DNA of 64,000 bases from Jeotgalicoccus sp. (GTDB lineage Bacteria > Bacillota > Bacilli > Staphylococcales > Salinicoccaceae). Both the position numbers and the translations under genes were made by a program. The stretch lies in the NCBI GenBank assembly GCA_003513765.1, contig DONT01000004.1, forward strand, positions 112,210 to 176,209, read 5' to 3'. Below the pieces are notes generated by a model. It searched no databases, was not told the DNA's origin, and saw only the letters and a program-made list of their open reading frames with translations. Positions 36,748-47,221 of the stretch are shown here, one piece after another; within the stretch, counting starts at the first letter, position 1; every line of letters begins with the position of its first letter.

Positions 36748-37171
36748 ACAATTCTTTTTCCATATATTTATGCGGAATGCCTGCATCATCAAATTCATCA
36801 GAAGAAACGTGGTAGCCAAGTTTCTCATAGAACTTAATAGCGTGTACCTGTGCGCCGAGTTTTGCACGTGTGTAGCCGTTCTCTTCAGCATGGATATGAA
36901 CGAAATTCATAAGGGCCTGTCCGAGGTGCAGCCCTCTGGCAATTTTTCTTACAGCCATGCGCTCAACCTTTATTAAACCTTCACCGACATCACGGTATCT
37001 GACCGTGCCGATAGGACGTTCATCAAGAGTAAGGAGAATATTTACCGCTTCTTTTTCAAACTCATCTATTTCCATTTCCATTGGCACGTTCTGCTCTTCG
37101 ACAAAAACTTCTTTTCTGATTTCAAGACATTGATTATAGTACTTTGGATCATCAGTTATTTTAAGTTCCAT
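36746..37171 (-). CDS. GNAT family N-acetyltransferase
   Basis: 141-residue acetyltransferase. The acetyl-CoA-binding segment is VERMAVRKIARGLHLGQALM, and the C-terminal KFYEKLGY is typical. The N-terminal EIRKEVFVEEQNVP resembles the ElaA/YjcF-type subgroup. ATG 37171 follows AGGTGATG; the frame is open to 37219, overlapping the upstream gene, but has no ribosome site there. It lies 8 bases after the DUF2538 gene, so co-transcribed. Substrate unknown. Confidence 0.9.
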   Translation of the reverse strand: MELKITDDPKYYNQCLEIRKEVFVEEQNVPMEMEIDEFEKEAVNILLTLDERPIGTVRYRDVGEGLIKVERMAVRKIARGLHLGQALMNFVHIHAEENGYTRAKLGAQVHAIKFYEKLGYHVSSDEFDDAGIPHKYMEKEL

Positions 37172-37179
37172 TTCATCAC

Positions 37180-37644
37180 CTACATCGCATTTTTTCTTCT
37201 TATAATCGTATACTGCCAAAACACTTTAAGCTGTTCGAGATTCCAGTAATCCATACCGAGAGACAGAGCAGGGCGGGTATTAAATTTAATGTTGCTCGCT
37301 TCTGCTGCTGCCAGTGCAATATATTGGATATGGGGCTTTAACTTTTTAAACTCATCAGATAACTTGCCGTCCTTTTGTATCCAGTCGAGAGGAAAGATAT
37401 AATCGAAAATATCTACATGTTCATATATTTCAGGAATCGCAGTAATGTAACATGCTGCATCTACAGACGTATTATTCTGCGATTCTGAAAAATAACTTCT
37501 CAAGGATAAATATAATTCTTTATGCTCGTGATTCATATAAAAATATTCATTTTCGATTCTCGGCTGGTTGCTGTTTTTAATCAGTTCTTCCAGATTGTCC
37601 ATCATTTCATGAATATTAGTTACTTTATCATATGACTTTCTCAA
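37180..37644 (-). CDS. DUF2538 family protein
   Basis: 154-residue soluble protein matching a family restricted mainly to staphylococci and relatives. Recognisable segments are RIENEYFYMNHEHKE, DAACYITAIPEIYEHVD and MDYWNLEQLKVFWQYT. Function unknown. Start TTG 37644 follows GGAGG and gives the family N-terminus (xRKSYDKV); the GTG at 37659 lies within the ribosome site. Confidence 0.88.
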   Translation of the reverse strand: MRKSYDKVTNIHEMMDNLEELIKNSNQPRIENEYFYMNHEHKELYLSLRSYFSESQNNTSVDAACYITAIPEIYEHVDIFDYIFPLDWIQKDGKLSDEFKKLKPHIQYIALAAAEASNIKFNTRPALSLGMDYWNLEQLKVFWQYTIIRRKNAM

Positions 37645-37663
37645 AACAGCCACCTCCACTTAA

Positions 37664-39031
37664 TTAATAATAATAACCATTACTCAGTGAATCGTCATTG
37701 CTGCCTTCATAGTATTCATCTTGTGTTTCTGTACCGTCATCATAATAACCATCCTGTTGATTGTTTGTGCCATCATCGTAGATGCCATCATTATTATAGT
37801 TCTCTTCCTGTAACTGTTCATCAGAGTTTTCATTTTGAGGTGTTTGATTATCCTGATTGAATTCATCGTCTGTAGTGTCTTCTAAATCATCTTCACCTTC
37901 AATATCAGATTCTTCATAATCAAATTCTTCAGTTTCAAAACCGTCACCGTAAGGACTTTCGTATACTTCTTCAGCATAAAATGGAATATTTTCCGGCTGA
38001 TGTTCAGTCAGCATATACTCATCCAGATATTCGTAAGGCACGAGATAATCGCCTAATCTGAGCTGCAGTAAATCAAAAGGTTCTGAAGGTTCTATTTCCA
38101 GTATATCCCGGATTGTGTTTGAGAGAACAAATAAGTGTTCATCGTCTGCTCTGTAGAAATAAGCTCCATTACCCGGATTCCAGAAGTCAGTGCCTCGTAA
38201 TTGTGTAGAATCGAACGAAATATCATTAAAAGCATAATATGAAGCAAGCTGGCGTATATCTTTAGATGTAAAGTTATGTCTTGTGTTATCTGCCACAACT
38301 TTTATTAAATCATCTATTTTACTTAAACCGCCGGATGACTTAACTTTATTAAGCACTGCTTCAACCAGCTCCATTTGTCGATTTCCACGGCCTAAATCCG
38401 AATCTACACGTCTGCTTCTAACTACAGCAAGTGCTTCTTCACCGTCCAATTCCTGAACGCCGGCTTCGAGCTCAACCCGTCCTTTGTCATGCTGATTAGG
38501 CTCATTCATATCAAAAGGAACATCGAATTCAACTCCGCCTACGGAATCGACAATATCTACAACGCCTGCCATATTAATACGTACATAGTAATCCACAGGT
38601 ACATTTAAAAGCTTTTCCACAGAATCCATTGAAGCTGAAGGACCGCCATACATGTGTGCATGATTTATTTTGTCAAAATACCCTTCAGTTTCTATATATG
38701 CAAGTGTATCCCTTGGAATATTCACTAATTTTACATCATCACTATTTTTATCAAAAGTTGCAAGTATCATACTGTCAGTACGGAAATCATCACCGCCTAA
38801 ATTTTCTTTTTCAGCACGTGATTCGTTCTCATCAGTACCAAGAATCAGCACTGTGAAGCTGTCTTCAACGTTAGCATCTTCTTCCCGTAAATCAGATTTT
38901 TCTCTGTCTGTCGGTTCGTATGAGCTGCTGACACCTTCATCAAAAGTATTATAAAGACTGTAAATATAAATCCCGGCGCCAATCAATATTAGCAGCAGGA
39001 CAATAACGATTGTCCAGATTATTTTTTTCAT
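37664..39031 (-). CDS. LytR-CpsA-Psr (LCP) family protein 2 with acidic C-terminal tail
   Basis: 455-residue paralogue of LCP protein 1. One N-terminal membrane helix (5-27), then the LCP domain with FTVLILGTDEN, RTDSMILATFD, RDTLAYIE and VVRSRRVDSDLGRGNRQ. It differs by a tail of about 100 residues after 350 rich in Asp, Glu, Asn, Gln and Tyr. The tail has near-repeats such as DDGTNNQQDGYYDDGTETQD and ends NGYYY. It sits beside envelope-polymer genes and is probably an anchoring ligase. The ribosome site is weak. Confidence 0.92.
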   Translation of the reverse strand: MKKIIWTIVIVLLLILIGAGIYIYSLYNTFDEGVSSSYEPTDREKSDLREEDANVEDSFTVLILGTDENESRAEKENLGGDDFRTDSMILATFDKNSDDVKLVNIPRDTLAYIETEGYFDKINHAHMYGGPSASMDSVEKLLNVPVDYYVRINMAGVVDIVDSVGGVEFDVPFDMNEPNQHDKGRVELEAGVQELDGEEALAVVRSRRVDSDLGRGNRQMELVEAVLNKVKSSGGLSKIDDLIKVVADNTRHNFTSKDIRQLASYYAFNDISFDSTQLRGTDFWNPGNGAYFYRADDEHLFVLSNTIRDILEIEPSEPFDLLQLRLGDYLVPYEYLDEYMLTEHQPENIPFYAEEVYESPYGDGFETEEFDYEESDIEGEDDLEDTTDDEFNQDNQTPQNENSDEQLQEENYNNDGIYDDGTNNQQDGYYDDGTETQDEYYEGSNDDSLSNGYYY

Positions 39032-39139
39032 CAATGTTATAAGCCCATTTCTTGTTTAGATTTTAAAATACACTAACTTCTATTATAATGTTAATAAGAC
39101 ATAATTTAAAATAATATATTAAAATACAGAGGGTTGCAA

Positions 39140-40299
39140 ATGAAAAAGGTAACGATGTTCGTATGGAATAATTTCATGAATGATGCAAGAGTACTGAGAG
39201 AAGCGTCTACATTGGCAGATTTGGATTACACAGTTACAATAATCGCAAAGAAAGAACTGTCTGAAATGAATCTTGCTTCCTGTGAAAAATAAGGAAAGGC
39301 GTTTTCGTTAACAGACCTTTAAAATTGGAGTTGCCTGAAAAAATTACAGATAGTATTAAATCATCAATATTAACCAAGCATATACCAAATATACTGTTAA
39401 TGTTCAAAATGATTTTGCTTGGCAGGAAATACGATACAGAGTACCATGCACATGATTTAAATACTTTAATTCAGGGGATTATAAGCGCGAAGTTTCGTTT
39501 TAACAGAAAAAAATTGATTTACGACTCTCATGAAGTCCAGACAAGCCGTACGCATTAAAGCTTTGAGAAGATATATAAAATAGAAAAATTCTTACTGCAC
39601 TTTACAGGTGCGGTGATTGTAGAAAATAAAACAAGAGCAGACTATCATCATGATCTTTATAAAGAACTTCCAGCTGCAGTGCATAACTATTCGGAGTTAT
39701 ATAATATTGATGAAGTTGAAACATTTCCATTAAGAAAAGAGTATAATATTCCGGATAATACAAAACTAGTACTGTATCAGGGCGGAATGCAGGACGGCAG
39801 AGTTTTGTTTAAACTGCTTGAAGCATTTAAAGATATCAAAGATGCAGTATTATTCATGATTGGTGACGGAAAAGAAAGACAGAATTTAATTGATTATCAG
39901 AAAGTTTTGTCGCTGGAAAACAAGGTTATATTTATAGAACGTGTACCGTATAAAGATCTGAGAAGATATACGAAGGCGGCAGATATAGGTATTCAATTTT
40001 TAGAGAACACGAATTTTAATCACTACTCAGCATCGTCAAACAAACTCTTTGAATATACTATGGCACACGTACTGGTAATAGGATCCAGATTGCCGGAAAT
40101 AGAAAGAGTAATTGAAGAGGGAAAAGTGGGATTAACTACTGAGGAGGGGAATGCCAAAGATCTGAGGGAAGCGTTGATTAAACTTATTAATGATGATGAA
40201 CTCAGATTGGAATTTAAAAAGAATACCATGTGGGCAGAGCAGAAGTATAATTGGGAGAATGAAAAAGATGTTCTGACAGACTTATATACGAAACTTTAA
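39140..40299 (+). pseudogene. Decayed glycosyltransferase (GT4-like), copy 1
   Basis: Starts MKKVTMFVWNNFMNDARVL at 39140 (GT4-type N-terminus) but hits TAA at 39290. Homologous sequence resumes in another frame (VFVNRPLKLELPEKI near 39303), is interrupted by an in-frame TAA at 39556-39558 after EVQTSRTH, and then runs open to 40299 with the nucleotide-sugar domain (LYQGGMQDGRVLFKLLEAF, SSNKLFEYTMA). Lesions: one stop plus a frame change, and a second stop. The rest is well preserved, so inactivation looks recent. Confidence 0.88.
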
Positions 40300-40379
40300 T
40301 TTTCATTGGCTTGGCAACTTTGATATAATTAATAAGTATTTTAAAATGTAATCAATTAGAAAGTAAGTTAAGGTGACTT

Positions 40380-41571
40380 ATGAAAATGTTATTAATCACA
40401 CAAAAATTCTATCCGGAAATTGGTTCCGGTGCGAACAGATAAAAAAATTTATATATACAGCTGTCTAAAAAACATGATGTTGAAGTGCTGACGACTAATC
40501 CATCTTACCCGAATGCAAAGATGTATGATGAAGAAAAGTACTGGAGCACTGAACAGATTAATGATTCAAAAGATATAATGAGACTTAAAATGAGAACGGA
40601 TAAGCAGAGTAAATCTATGGCATTCCGTTTATTATATTATTTAGAACTAGCTTATAAAGTGCGCATTTATGTTAAAAAGTATCAGCATTTGTATGATGCT
40701 GTATACGTGACGACACCAAACATTTTTCTTCCATGGGCTGCTTTTTTCCAAAAAAGGGAGAAAAGCGTCCAACGTATTTTGGAAGTGCGGGATTTATGGC
40801 CGGACAGTGTCCGTGATGTTGAGAAGATGAATATTGATTTATTCTTCCCGATTTTAAAATTTATGGAAAAAATGCTGTATAAACAATCGGATAAAATAGT
40901 TATAAACAATGGAGGGTTTAGAAAATACATAAACCGCATGATTAAAAATTAACCTGTTTTATTTTTACCGAATGCATTTACAGAAAAAGAAACGGGTTTT
41001 GAAAAGGCACCTGACGATTTCAGAGTAATATATACTGGTAATATCGGTTTTGCCCAGAGTTATGAAAAACTGCAGGAAATGGCTCATAAACTTGAAGATA
41101 ACAAAATTAATTTTAAAATTATCGGTTATGGGATGAATGCTCATCTATTCCAGTCATATATTGAATACAATGATTTTGAATACGTAACATTCGAAGAAAA
41201 AAAACCGTGAAGAATGTTTTATTGAAATACGCAATTCAAATATTCAGCTGTCGATATTGAAAGACAGTGATGTATTCCTGAATGTGCTGCCAGGCAAAGT
41301 AATTGACGGAATCGCTTCAGGTGTTCCCGTAGTGACGAATTTAGGCGGATATACAAGCGAGCTGATTAACAAATATCACGTTGGCTATGCCAAAGAGCAA
41401 GCGACTGCTGATGAGCTTGCAGAAGCAATTTTGAAAATCAAAGAGAGCAGCGAACTGGAATCAAAACTGAAAAACAATGCCAAATAGCTGTTAAAATCAC
41501 ATTTCCTATGGGAAGAAAACATTGAAAAATTAGAGAGTTTTATATTCGATAAAGAGTTTAAGCGGCAATAA
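40380..41571 (+). pseudogene. Decayed glycosyltransferase (GT4-like), copy 2
   Basis: Starts MKMLLITQKFYPEIGSGANR at 40380 after AAGGTGAC, then TAA at 40440. The same frame continues with HDVEVLTTNPSYPN to TAA at 40950, then PVLFLPNAFTEKE and VIYTGNIGFAQ. An A run (41187-41194) has lost one base, shifting the frame. The next frame gives VFLNVLPGKVIDGIASGVPVV, a TAG at 41485-41487, and finally TAA at 41569. Three nonsense codons and one frameshift in an otherwise continuous WbuB/CapM-like glycosyltransferase. Confidence 0.9.
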
Positions 41572-41592
41572 TTCCGCTTAAACTCTTTTATT
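41552..41592 (+). terminator. Terminator after glycosyltransferase pseudogene 2
   Basis: AAGAGTTTAAGCGG pairs perfectly with CCGCTTAAACTCTT. The original stop codon lies in the loop. Confidence 0.85.
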
Positions 41593-41667
41593 AATGTTAA
41601 GTAAAGAAATTTAATGTAAAATGAATTTACTGAGTATAAAATATAATCTTTCTTAGGGGTTTAAAAA

Positions 41668-44322
41668 ATGAATTCTATACTAAATACATTAAAAACTATA
41701 ATTCCTCGTAGTATGAGAGAGCGTTTTATCAGAAAAGTAACATTGCAGGACATTACAATTAATAAAAATTATGTAGAAATCAATCTGGCACTAAAAAACT
41801 TTTATAATTTTAATCTTAACGACAAGATGAAAATTAAACTGTCAAATGGGGAGTATACAGAGTCTCTCGGTTACACTGTTGATAAAAATATGCTGTCGAT
41901 ACAGCTGACAGACAGTGTATTTAAAAATACTGCAGGCAACTCTTCTATTAAAGTGTCTGTTGACGGCAAAAATATGATTATCGACTCGGATGCAGGAATT
42001 GACAGCCAAACATCGTTTTTTAAAGACGGGAAGTATTATAATATTCTCGTAAACGGCACATTGATTCTTGAACATCTGCTTGCAGAATATACTTTTAATT
42101 CATCATATATTGAGGCATCAGCAATGGATGTATCGTATGAAAGATTATCAGTGGCATTCAACAGCGGACAAAGCATGGATAATTACAGTCTGGCATTGCT
42201 GTATCCGAATAAGATTGTGGAACTGCCAAATGAAGGCAGCGGAGCTCGGATAACAGCTTCAGATTTCAGCAATGTCACTATGGGCAGAGCGACACTTTAT
42301 CTGGTTAACGGTTACGAGATGACACCTGTTAAATTAAATGTTCAAGAAGTTAACTTAACGACTCAGAATCATAACCTCGAGTTTTTAAACGATGGCGGTG
42401 AACTGTACACCTTCATTGAAAATCATGAAATTGAGCTATTTTCTGCTGATGCTGAAATAACAGGAAATGAGGACAGCGTACGGATTTATATGTCTTACAG
42501 TGACAGTATTGAAATTGAATATCTCGTCGTTGCAGATACAATTTCAGGAGAAGAGGAACAGTTTTCTGTGGAAGCATACGCACCGGGTAAATTTAAGGCA
42601 GAAGTCCCTGTAAGCACACTGGTTAATAATTTTACACGAAAGAAATTCAAGCTGATTACAGCATCAGATGAACCGATTACTATGCAGCCTAATGTGAACT
42701 ATCCTGCAATTTTAGGTTTTAGTGAACGGCTGGTAATCAATCATGAAAATCAGAATATTAAAATCTGGTTCTATAAGAGAAGAGATAATGCATTAGGCTT
42801 TAAAGTGACGCGGCCGAGCATGAAAAGACAAATCACATGGATTGAAAATTTTAGTCTTGAAGGTTTTATAGAAGGAAAAGAAAACTTTACAGATTGCGAA
42901 AGTTATCTGATTTTTGAAGACCGCTACAGTAAAGAGTATTTTACGCTTTTAGTTGATGAAAAATTTAATATTGATTTGACTCTTCTGGATCTAAATTCTA
43001 TTAAGAGTAAAAACAAAACCATTCTGGATATATTTGTGGCAATGATTCACAGGGATGGTAAAATCATACGGAAAGAAAAAATTAAGTATAAATTTTCCGA
43101 TTATAAAAAGGATAATTATTACGGCAGTTTTTCTGAATATGACACTGACGGTAATGCGCATTATCATTTAATTACAACTACACCATTCGACAACCTTAAA
43201 ATTGAATCTTTCTCTATTCCGAAAGAAGTAGTTATACCGGATGAAACGAATGTCAAGGATTTTAATACCTGGCTTGTTGGTGAACGATATGATACCGCAC
43301 AGGATAACGGCTATGCTTTTTATAAATACCTTAGAGAGAATACTAACGTAAATGCATATTATACAATTGAAAGCAACGCGCCTGACTACGGCAAAATAAA
43401 ATCGGATCCTCACGTGCTGGCATTCGGCTCTCCTGAACATTTTGAAATATCATTTAAAGCGGGTGTACTGCTCGGAACTCATGATCTTGAGAATCTGCTG
43501 CCGTATAAACCCGCACGCGGTTTCTTCAACTATGAAGATACTGTTAAAGTATTTCTGCAGCACGGTGTACTGGGGCGAAAACGGGTGGAGTACCATAAGA
43601 AGTATTATGACCTGCCATTTGATCTGTTTATTGTCAGCAGTGAGCCGGAAAAATATGATGTAGTTATGAGAAAACTTGGATACGAGGATGAAGACGTTGC
43701 AATTACAGGTTTGGCAAGGTTTGACTCACTGCCAAGGGATAACAAAACAAAAGATATTCTGCTCATGCCTACGTGGCGTGATTGGATTAATACAGACGAA
43801 GCGTTTTTGACAAGTAAATACTTCCATAATTATAATGGTCTGATTCATAATGAGCGCCTGATTAAAATACTGGAAGATAATGATGTTCAGCTTAATTTCT
43901 ATCCTCATTACAGAGCACAAATGTATTTCAACGATGAAATACTGAACCCGAGCAGCAACATTAACTTTATACAGCTTGGAACAAGGACAGTTCAGGAACT
44001 GCTTATCGACCATTCGCTGTTAATAACAGATTACTCAAGCGTGAGTTTTGACTTTACATTGATGGATAAGCCGGTTATTTACTATCATTTCGATGTCAGA
44101 AAATTCTTCAGGCAGGGTAAACTCCGACCGTTATATCAGACGTTTATCGGAGAAATTGCACGTACTGAAGATGATCTGGTTGATCTGATTGAACAGCAGA
44201 TTAAATTAAATTTCCAATCGGAACAACCTGATATTTCAGGAATATTCAAGTATCAAGATCACCGTAACTCGGAACGTATATATAATAGCGTAATAGATAA
44301 AATTGACAGTACCGAAGAATAA
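41668..44322 (+). CDS. CDP-glycerol glycerophosphotransferase family protein (TagF-like polymerase), large
   Basis: 884 residues, longer than typical TagF (about 750). The C-terminal half (from about residue 510) is the glycerophosphotransferase domain, with FLQHGVLGRKRVEYH, LMPTWRDWI and the signature LLITDYSSVSFDFTLMDKP. The first ~500 residues are beta-strand-rich with no recognised family and may be an acceptor- or membrane-associating domain. Probable role: extension of poly(glycerol phosphate) teichoic acid on the inner membrane face. ATG follows TTAGGGG weakly. It lies between decayed glycosyltransferases and the tar locus and has its own terminator. Confidence 0.87.
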   Translation: MNSILNTLKTIIPRSMRERFIRKVTLQDITINKNYVEINLALKNFYNFNLNDKMKIKLSNGEYTESLGYTVDKNMLSIQLTDSVFKNTAGNSSIKVSVDGKNMIIDSDAGIDSQTSFFKDGKYYNILVNGTLILEHLLAEYTFNSSYIEASAMDVSYERLSVAFNSGQSMDNYSLALLYPNKIVELPNEGSGARITASDFSNVTMGRATLYLVNGYEMTPVKLNVQEVNLTTQNHNLEFLNDGGELYTFIENHEIELFSADAEITGNEDSVRIYMSYSDSIEIEYLVVADTISGEEEQFSVEAYAPGKFKAEVPVSTLVNNFTRKKFKLITASDEPITMQPNVNYPAILGFSERLVINHENQNIKIWFYKRRDNALGFKVTRPSMKRQITWIENFSLEGFIEGKENFTDCESYLIFEDRYSKEYFTLLVDEKFNIDLTLLDLNSIKSKNKTILDIFVAMIHRDGKIIRKEKIKYKFSDYKKDNYYGSFSEYDTDGNAHYHLITTTPFDNLKIESFSIPKEVVIPDETNVKDFNTWLVGERYDTAQDNGYAFYKYLRENTNVNAYYTIESNAPDYGKIKSDPHVLAFGSPEHFEISFKAGVLLGTHDLENLLPYKPARGFFNYEDTVKVFLQHGVLGRKRVEYHKKYYDLPFDLFIVSSEPEKYDVVMRKLGYEDEDVAITGLARFDSLPRDNKTKDILLMPTWRDWINTDEAFLTSKYFHNYNGLIHNERLIKILEDNDVQLNFYPHYRAQMYFNDEILNPSSNINFIQLGTRTVQELLIDHSLLITDYSSVSFDFTLMDKPVIYYHFDVRKFFRQGKLRPLYQTFIGEIARTEDDLVDLIEQQIKLNFQSEQPDISGIFKYQDHRNSERIYNSVIDKIDSTEE

Positions 44323-44325
44323 TTG

Positions 44326-44357
44326 AAAGACCTTCCGGCATCGCGGAAGGTCTTTTT
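44326..44357. terminator. Bidirectional terminator between TagF-like gene and tarB
   Basis: AAAGACCTTCC pairs with GGAAGGTCTTT followed by T; the minus-strand tarB ends at its right edge. Confidence 0.88.
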
Positions 44358-45507
44358 ATGTGCTGTATATATGTTTGATCAGACGGGCAGCCGAATTTCC
44401 ATCGCTATACTTGTTCCATTGATTATTAAACGCTTCGATTTTCTGCATATCGAAATTGTTATTTTTAATTGTATTAATAATCTCTTCGGTACTGAACACA
44501 ATCGGTCCCGGCATGTAGGACTGGTAATTGAACCATAATCCGCGGGATTTTTCGTACTCATTCAAATCATACGGAAAGAATATCATCGGTTTCTTTAAAA
44601 TTGAAAATTCAAAAGGAATCGATGAATAATCTGTAATGAGAATATCAGCTGCTGCCAGCAGTGAATTAATATCAAGACCGCTTGAAACGTCAGTAACGAA
44701 CTCGTCGTTTTTAAAATCTGTCAGTTTAACTGCCGGATGCAGTTTTAATAACAAATGATAATCTGATGACAGCTGTTTTTTCATAGTATCTATATCTAAA
44801 TGAATATTCTTCACTTCAAACTCATCATCTCTGAAAGTCGGTGCATAGAGCAGTATTTTCTTTCCTTTGGTTTCCGGGAGTGACATCAGAGTTTCTCCGG
44901 CTGCTTCTTCCACTGCTTTTGTATTGTAGAAGAAATCAGTTCTTGGAACTCCGGTTTTAAGTATACTGCTGTTATCCGCTCCAAAGGCTTCGCCAAATAT
45001 ATACGCCATTTCATTTGAGCTTACGGCAATATGGTGAAAGCGGCTGTAAACTTCGCCAAAACGTTTATGAGCACTGTCAGGACGGTTTTTAATCGTCTTA
45101 TCTCTGCAGCCGAAATATTTTACCGCACCGTTTGCATGCCAGACTTGAGTGCATTTAACCGGTGCCCTGAAATTGCATGCAGCCAGCACAACGTGATAAT
45201 TATCGACGAATACGTATCTTGCTGTAGCGAGATGGTATATACCCTTGAGGAAGGACACAGCCTTTAGCGGAGTAAATTCTAATATACGGTCAGACGCTGT
45301 ACTCTCAAAAGTTCTGCTGCATCCCGGTTCTTTTAAGATGATAATTTTGGATGACGTTTGTTTTTTTACTTCGGCAGCAGCATACTCAATATTATCTCCG
45401 AAGGATGCGAGCATTACGGTTTTCTGTTGTAAGGGCGCCAGCCTGAAAATCTTAAAGATAAATCGCAATACAGCAAGATAAAGGGAGATAGCTCCTTCTT
45501 TAATCAT
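44356..45507 (-). CDS. tarB: Teichoic acid glycerol-phosphate primase TarB/TagB
   Basis: Adds the first glycerol phosphate from CDP-glycerol to the ManNAc-GlcNAc lipid linkage unit. The 383-residue length matches TagB/TarB. Conserved blocks are [26 protein letters not shown] and the motif [20 protein letters not shown]. It has an amphipathic N-terminus. It overlaps the upstream tarD by 8 bases on the minus strand. Confidence 0.88.
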   Translation of the reverse strand: MIKEGAISLYLAVLRFIFKIFRLAPLQQKTVMLASFGDNIEYAAAEVKKQTSSKIIILKEPGCSRTFESTASDRILEFTPLKAVSFLKGIYHLATARYVFVDNYHVVLAACNFRAPVKCTQVWHANGAVKYFGCRDKTIKNRPDSAHKRFGEVYSRFHHIAVSSNEMAYIFGEAFGADNSSILKTGVPRTDFFYNTKAVEEAAGETLMSLPETKGKKILLYAPTFRDDEFEVKNIHLDIDTMKKQLSSDYHLLLKLHPAVKLTDFKNDEFVTDVSSGLDINSLLAAADILITDYSSIPFEFSILKKPMIFFPYDLNEYEKSRGLWFNYQSYMPGPIVFSTEEIINTIKNNNFDMQKIEAFNNQWNKYSDGNSAARLIKHIYST

Positions 45508-45895
45508 TTTTTTGTTTCAGCTCATCTTTAATTTTAGTTGTTGAAATTCCGCTCGTTCTTGGAAGATAAACGACTTCACAATATTCTTTGAGAAAATCGA
45601 ATTCACCTTCCCAGTCATTGCCCATAACAAAAGTATCGATATCGTATTTTTTAACGTCTTCGATCTTTTGATTCCAGTCATTTTCGCCAATAACTTCATC
45701 GACATATCTAATAGCTTCCAGAATTTGTTTGCGTTCTTCAAAGGAATGATATGCCTCTTTGTGCTTTAAAGTATTGAACTCATCTGTTGATACAGCAACG
45801 ATTAAATAGTCGCCGAGTGCTTTCGCGCGTCTCAGTATATTTATGTGTCCTGTATGAAGCAGGTCGAATGTGCCGTAAGTGATTACTTTTTTCAT
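45500..45895 (-). CDS. tarD: Glycerol-3-phosphate cytidylyltransferase TarD/TagD
   Basis: Makes CDP-glycerol from CTP and glycerol 3-phosphate, the donor for tarB, tarF and the large polymerase here. The 131 residues match. The nucleotidyltransferase HxGH motif is HTGH in [12 protein letters not shown], and the RTSGISTT signature is present near the C-terminus. ATG 45895 follows GGAGGCAAATTATC. It is the first gene of the tarD-tarB pair, divergent from the tarF-like gene across about 95 bases. Confidence 0.96.
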   Translation of the reverse strand: MKKVITYGTFDLLHTGHINILRRAKALGDYLIVAVSTDEFNTLKHKEAYHSFEERKQILEAIRYVDEVIGENDWNQKIEDVKKYDIDTFVMGNDWEGEFDFLKEYCEVVYLPRTSGISTTKIKDELKQKND

Positions 45896-45990
45896 GATAA
45901 TTTGCCTCCATTAAAGCATTATTATAGTGTTTTGTAGTATTATGAATTATAGCATAAGATAAATATGAAAACTTTGCAGGTGTGGTGGAT

Positions 45991-47184
45991 ATGAATAAAA
46001 TTAAAAATTTAGCATTAAAATTATATAAAATAGCATTCTGGCTGTGCGGCAAGTCTTTTAACAAAGACCAATCGCTGATTGTTTTCGAGAGTTTCCTCGG
46101 TAAACAGTTCAGTGACAATCCACGCGCACTGTATGAATACATGTCGATACATTATCCTGAGTACAGATTTTTATGGAGTGTCGATAAGCGTTACGCTGAT
46201 GTATTTGAACGCTACGATATTCCTTATATCAAGAGGTTTTCTCTCAGCTGGATGATTTATATGAACAAAGCGACATTATGGGTTTCCAACAGCAGACTGC
46301 CGCTCTGGATACCGAAACCGAAAGGTACGACGTATTTGCAGACATGGCACGGGACGCCGCTGAAGAAACTCGCAGTGGATATGGAAGAAGTACATATGCC
46401 CGGAACAGATACGGAACGCTATAAGAAAAACTTTACGCGTGAATCAGCAAAATGGGACTTTTTAATTTCACCTAATGAATATTCAAGTGAAATATTTAAA
46501 AGAGCATTTAAATTTGAAGATAAAATGCTGGAAACAGGATATCCGCGCAACGATTTTTTATTTACAAACAGCGATGACGAAGCAATTAAAAATCTGAAGA
46601 AAGATTTGGAGCTGCCTGAAGATAAAAAAGTTATTTTATATGCACCGACATGGCGTGATGATTCATACCACGCGAAAGGCAGCTACAAATTTAATCTTGA
46701 GTTTGATATGAAGAAAATGTACGAGACATTGTCTGATGAATACATTATTATTTTAAGACTTCATTATCTGGTGAGTGAAAATCTAGATATCAGTGAATAT
46801 GAAGGGTTTATTTATGACTATTCGAAATACGAAGAAATCAGGGATTTATATGTTATTTCAGATATACTGATTACGGATTACTCATCAGTGTTCTTCGACT
46901 ATGCAAACCTGGAACGTCCGATGATTTTCTACGTGTATGACATTGATAACTACCGCGACAAACTCAGAGGATTTTATTTTGACTTTGAAAAGAAAGCTCC
47001 GGGACCGCTCGTAACAACGACGGATGAACTGCTGGCGGCAATTAAAAAAACAAAAACTGAAGACTTTAACGAAATATACAATACTGCAGAATTCCGTGAA
47101 AGATTCGGTGCGCTTGAAGAAGGTAAAGCATCACAGCGTGTCGCTGATGAAGTTATTTGTTATTTAAGAAGTAAAATTGTATAA
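45991..47184 (+). CDS. tarF: CDP-glycerol glycerophosphotransferase TarF-like
   Basis: 397-residue member of the same transferase family. Motifs are YLQTWHGTPLKKL, LYAPTWRDDSYH and LITDYSSVFFDYANLERPM. In S. aureus the enzyme of this size, TarF, adds the second glycerol phosphate as primer; whether this one is a primer or a polymerase is not decided by sequence. ATG 45991 follows GCAGGTGTGGTG; an in-frame GTG nine bases upstream is within that site. It is followed 37 bases later by tarG. Confidence 0.87.
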   Translation: MNKIKNLALKLYKIAFWLCGKSFNKDQSLIVFESFLGKQFSDNPRALYEYMSIHYPEYRFLWSVDKRYADVFERYDIPYIKRFSLSWMIYMNKATLWVSNSRLPLWIPKPKGTTYLQTWHGTPLKKLAVDMEEVHMPGTDTERYKKNFTRESAKWDFLISPNEYSSEIFKRAFKFEDKMLETGYPRNDFLFTNSDDEAIKNLKKDLELPEDKKVILYAPTWRDDSYHAKGSYKFNLEFDMKKMYETLSDEYIIILRLHYLVSENLDISEYEGFIYDYSKYEEIRDLYVISDILITDYSSVFFDYANLERPMIFYVYDIDNYRDKLRGFYFDFEKKAPGPLVTTTDELLAAIKKTKTEDFNEIYNTAEFRERFGALEEGKASQRVADEVICYLRSKIV

Positions 47185-47221
47185 TTCACTATTGATGAAA
47201 ACTTAAGGTTGTGAGTAACTT

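Noticed and set aside
39140..41571. Stop-codon reassignment or programmed recoding in the glycosyltransferase genes
   Set aside because: Both TAA and TAG interrupt these genes, a homopolymer frameshift is also present, and all other genes in the window use TAA, TAG and TGA as normal ends. Decay is simpler.
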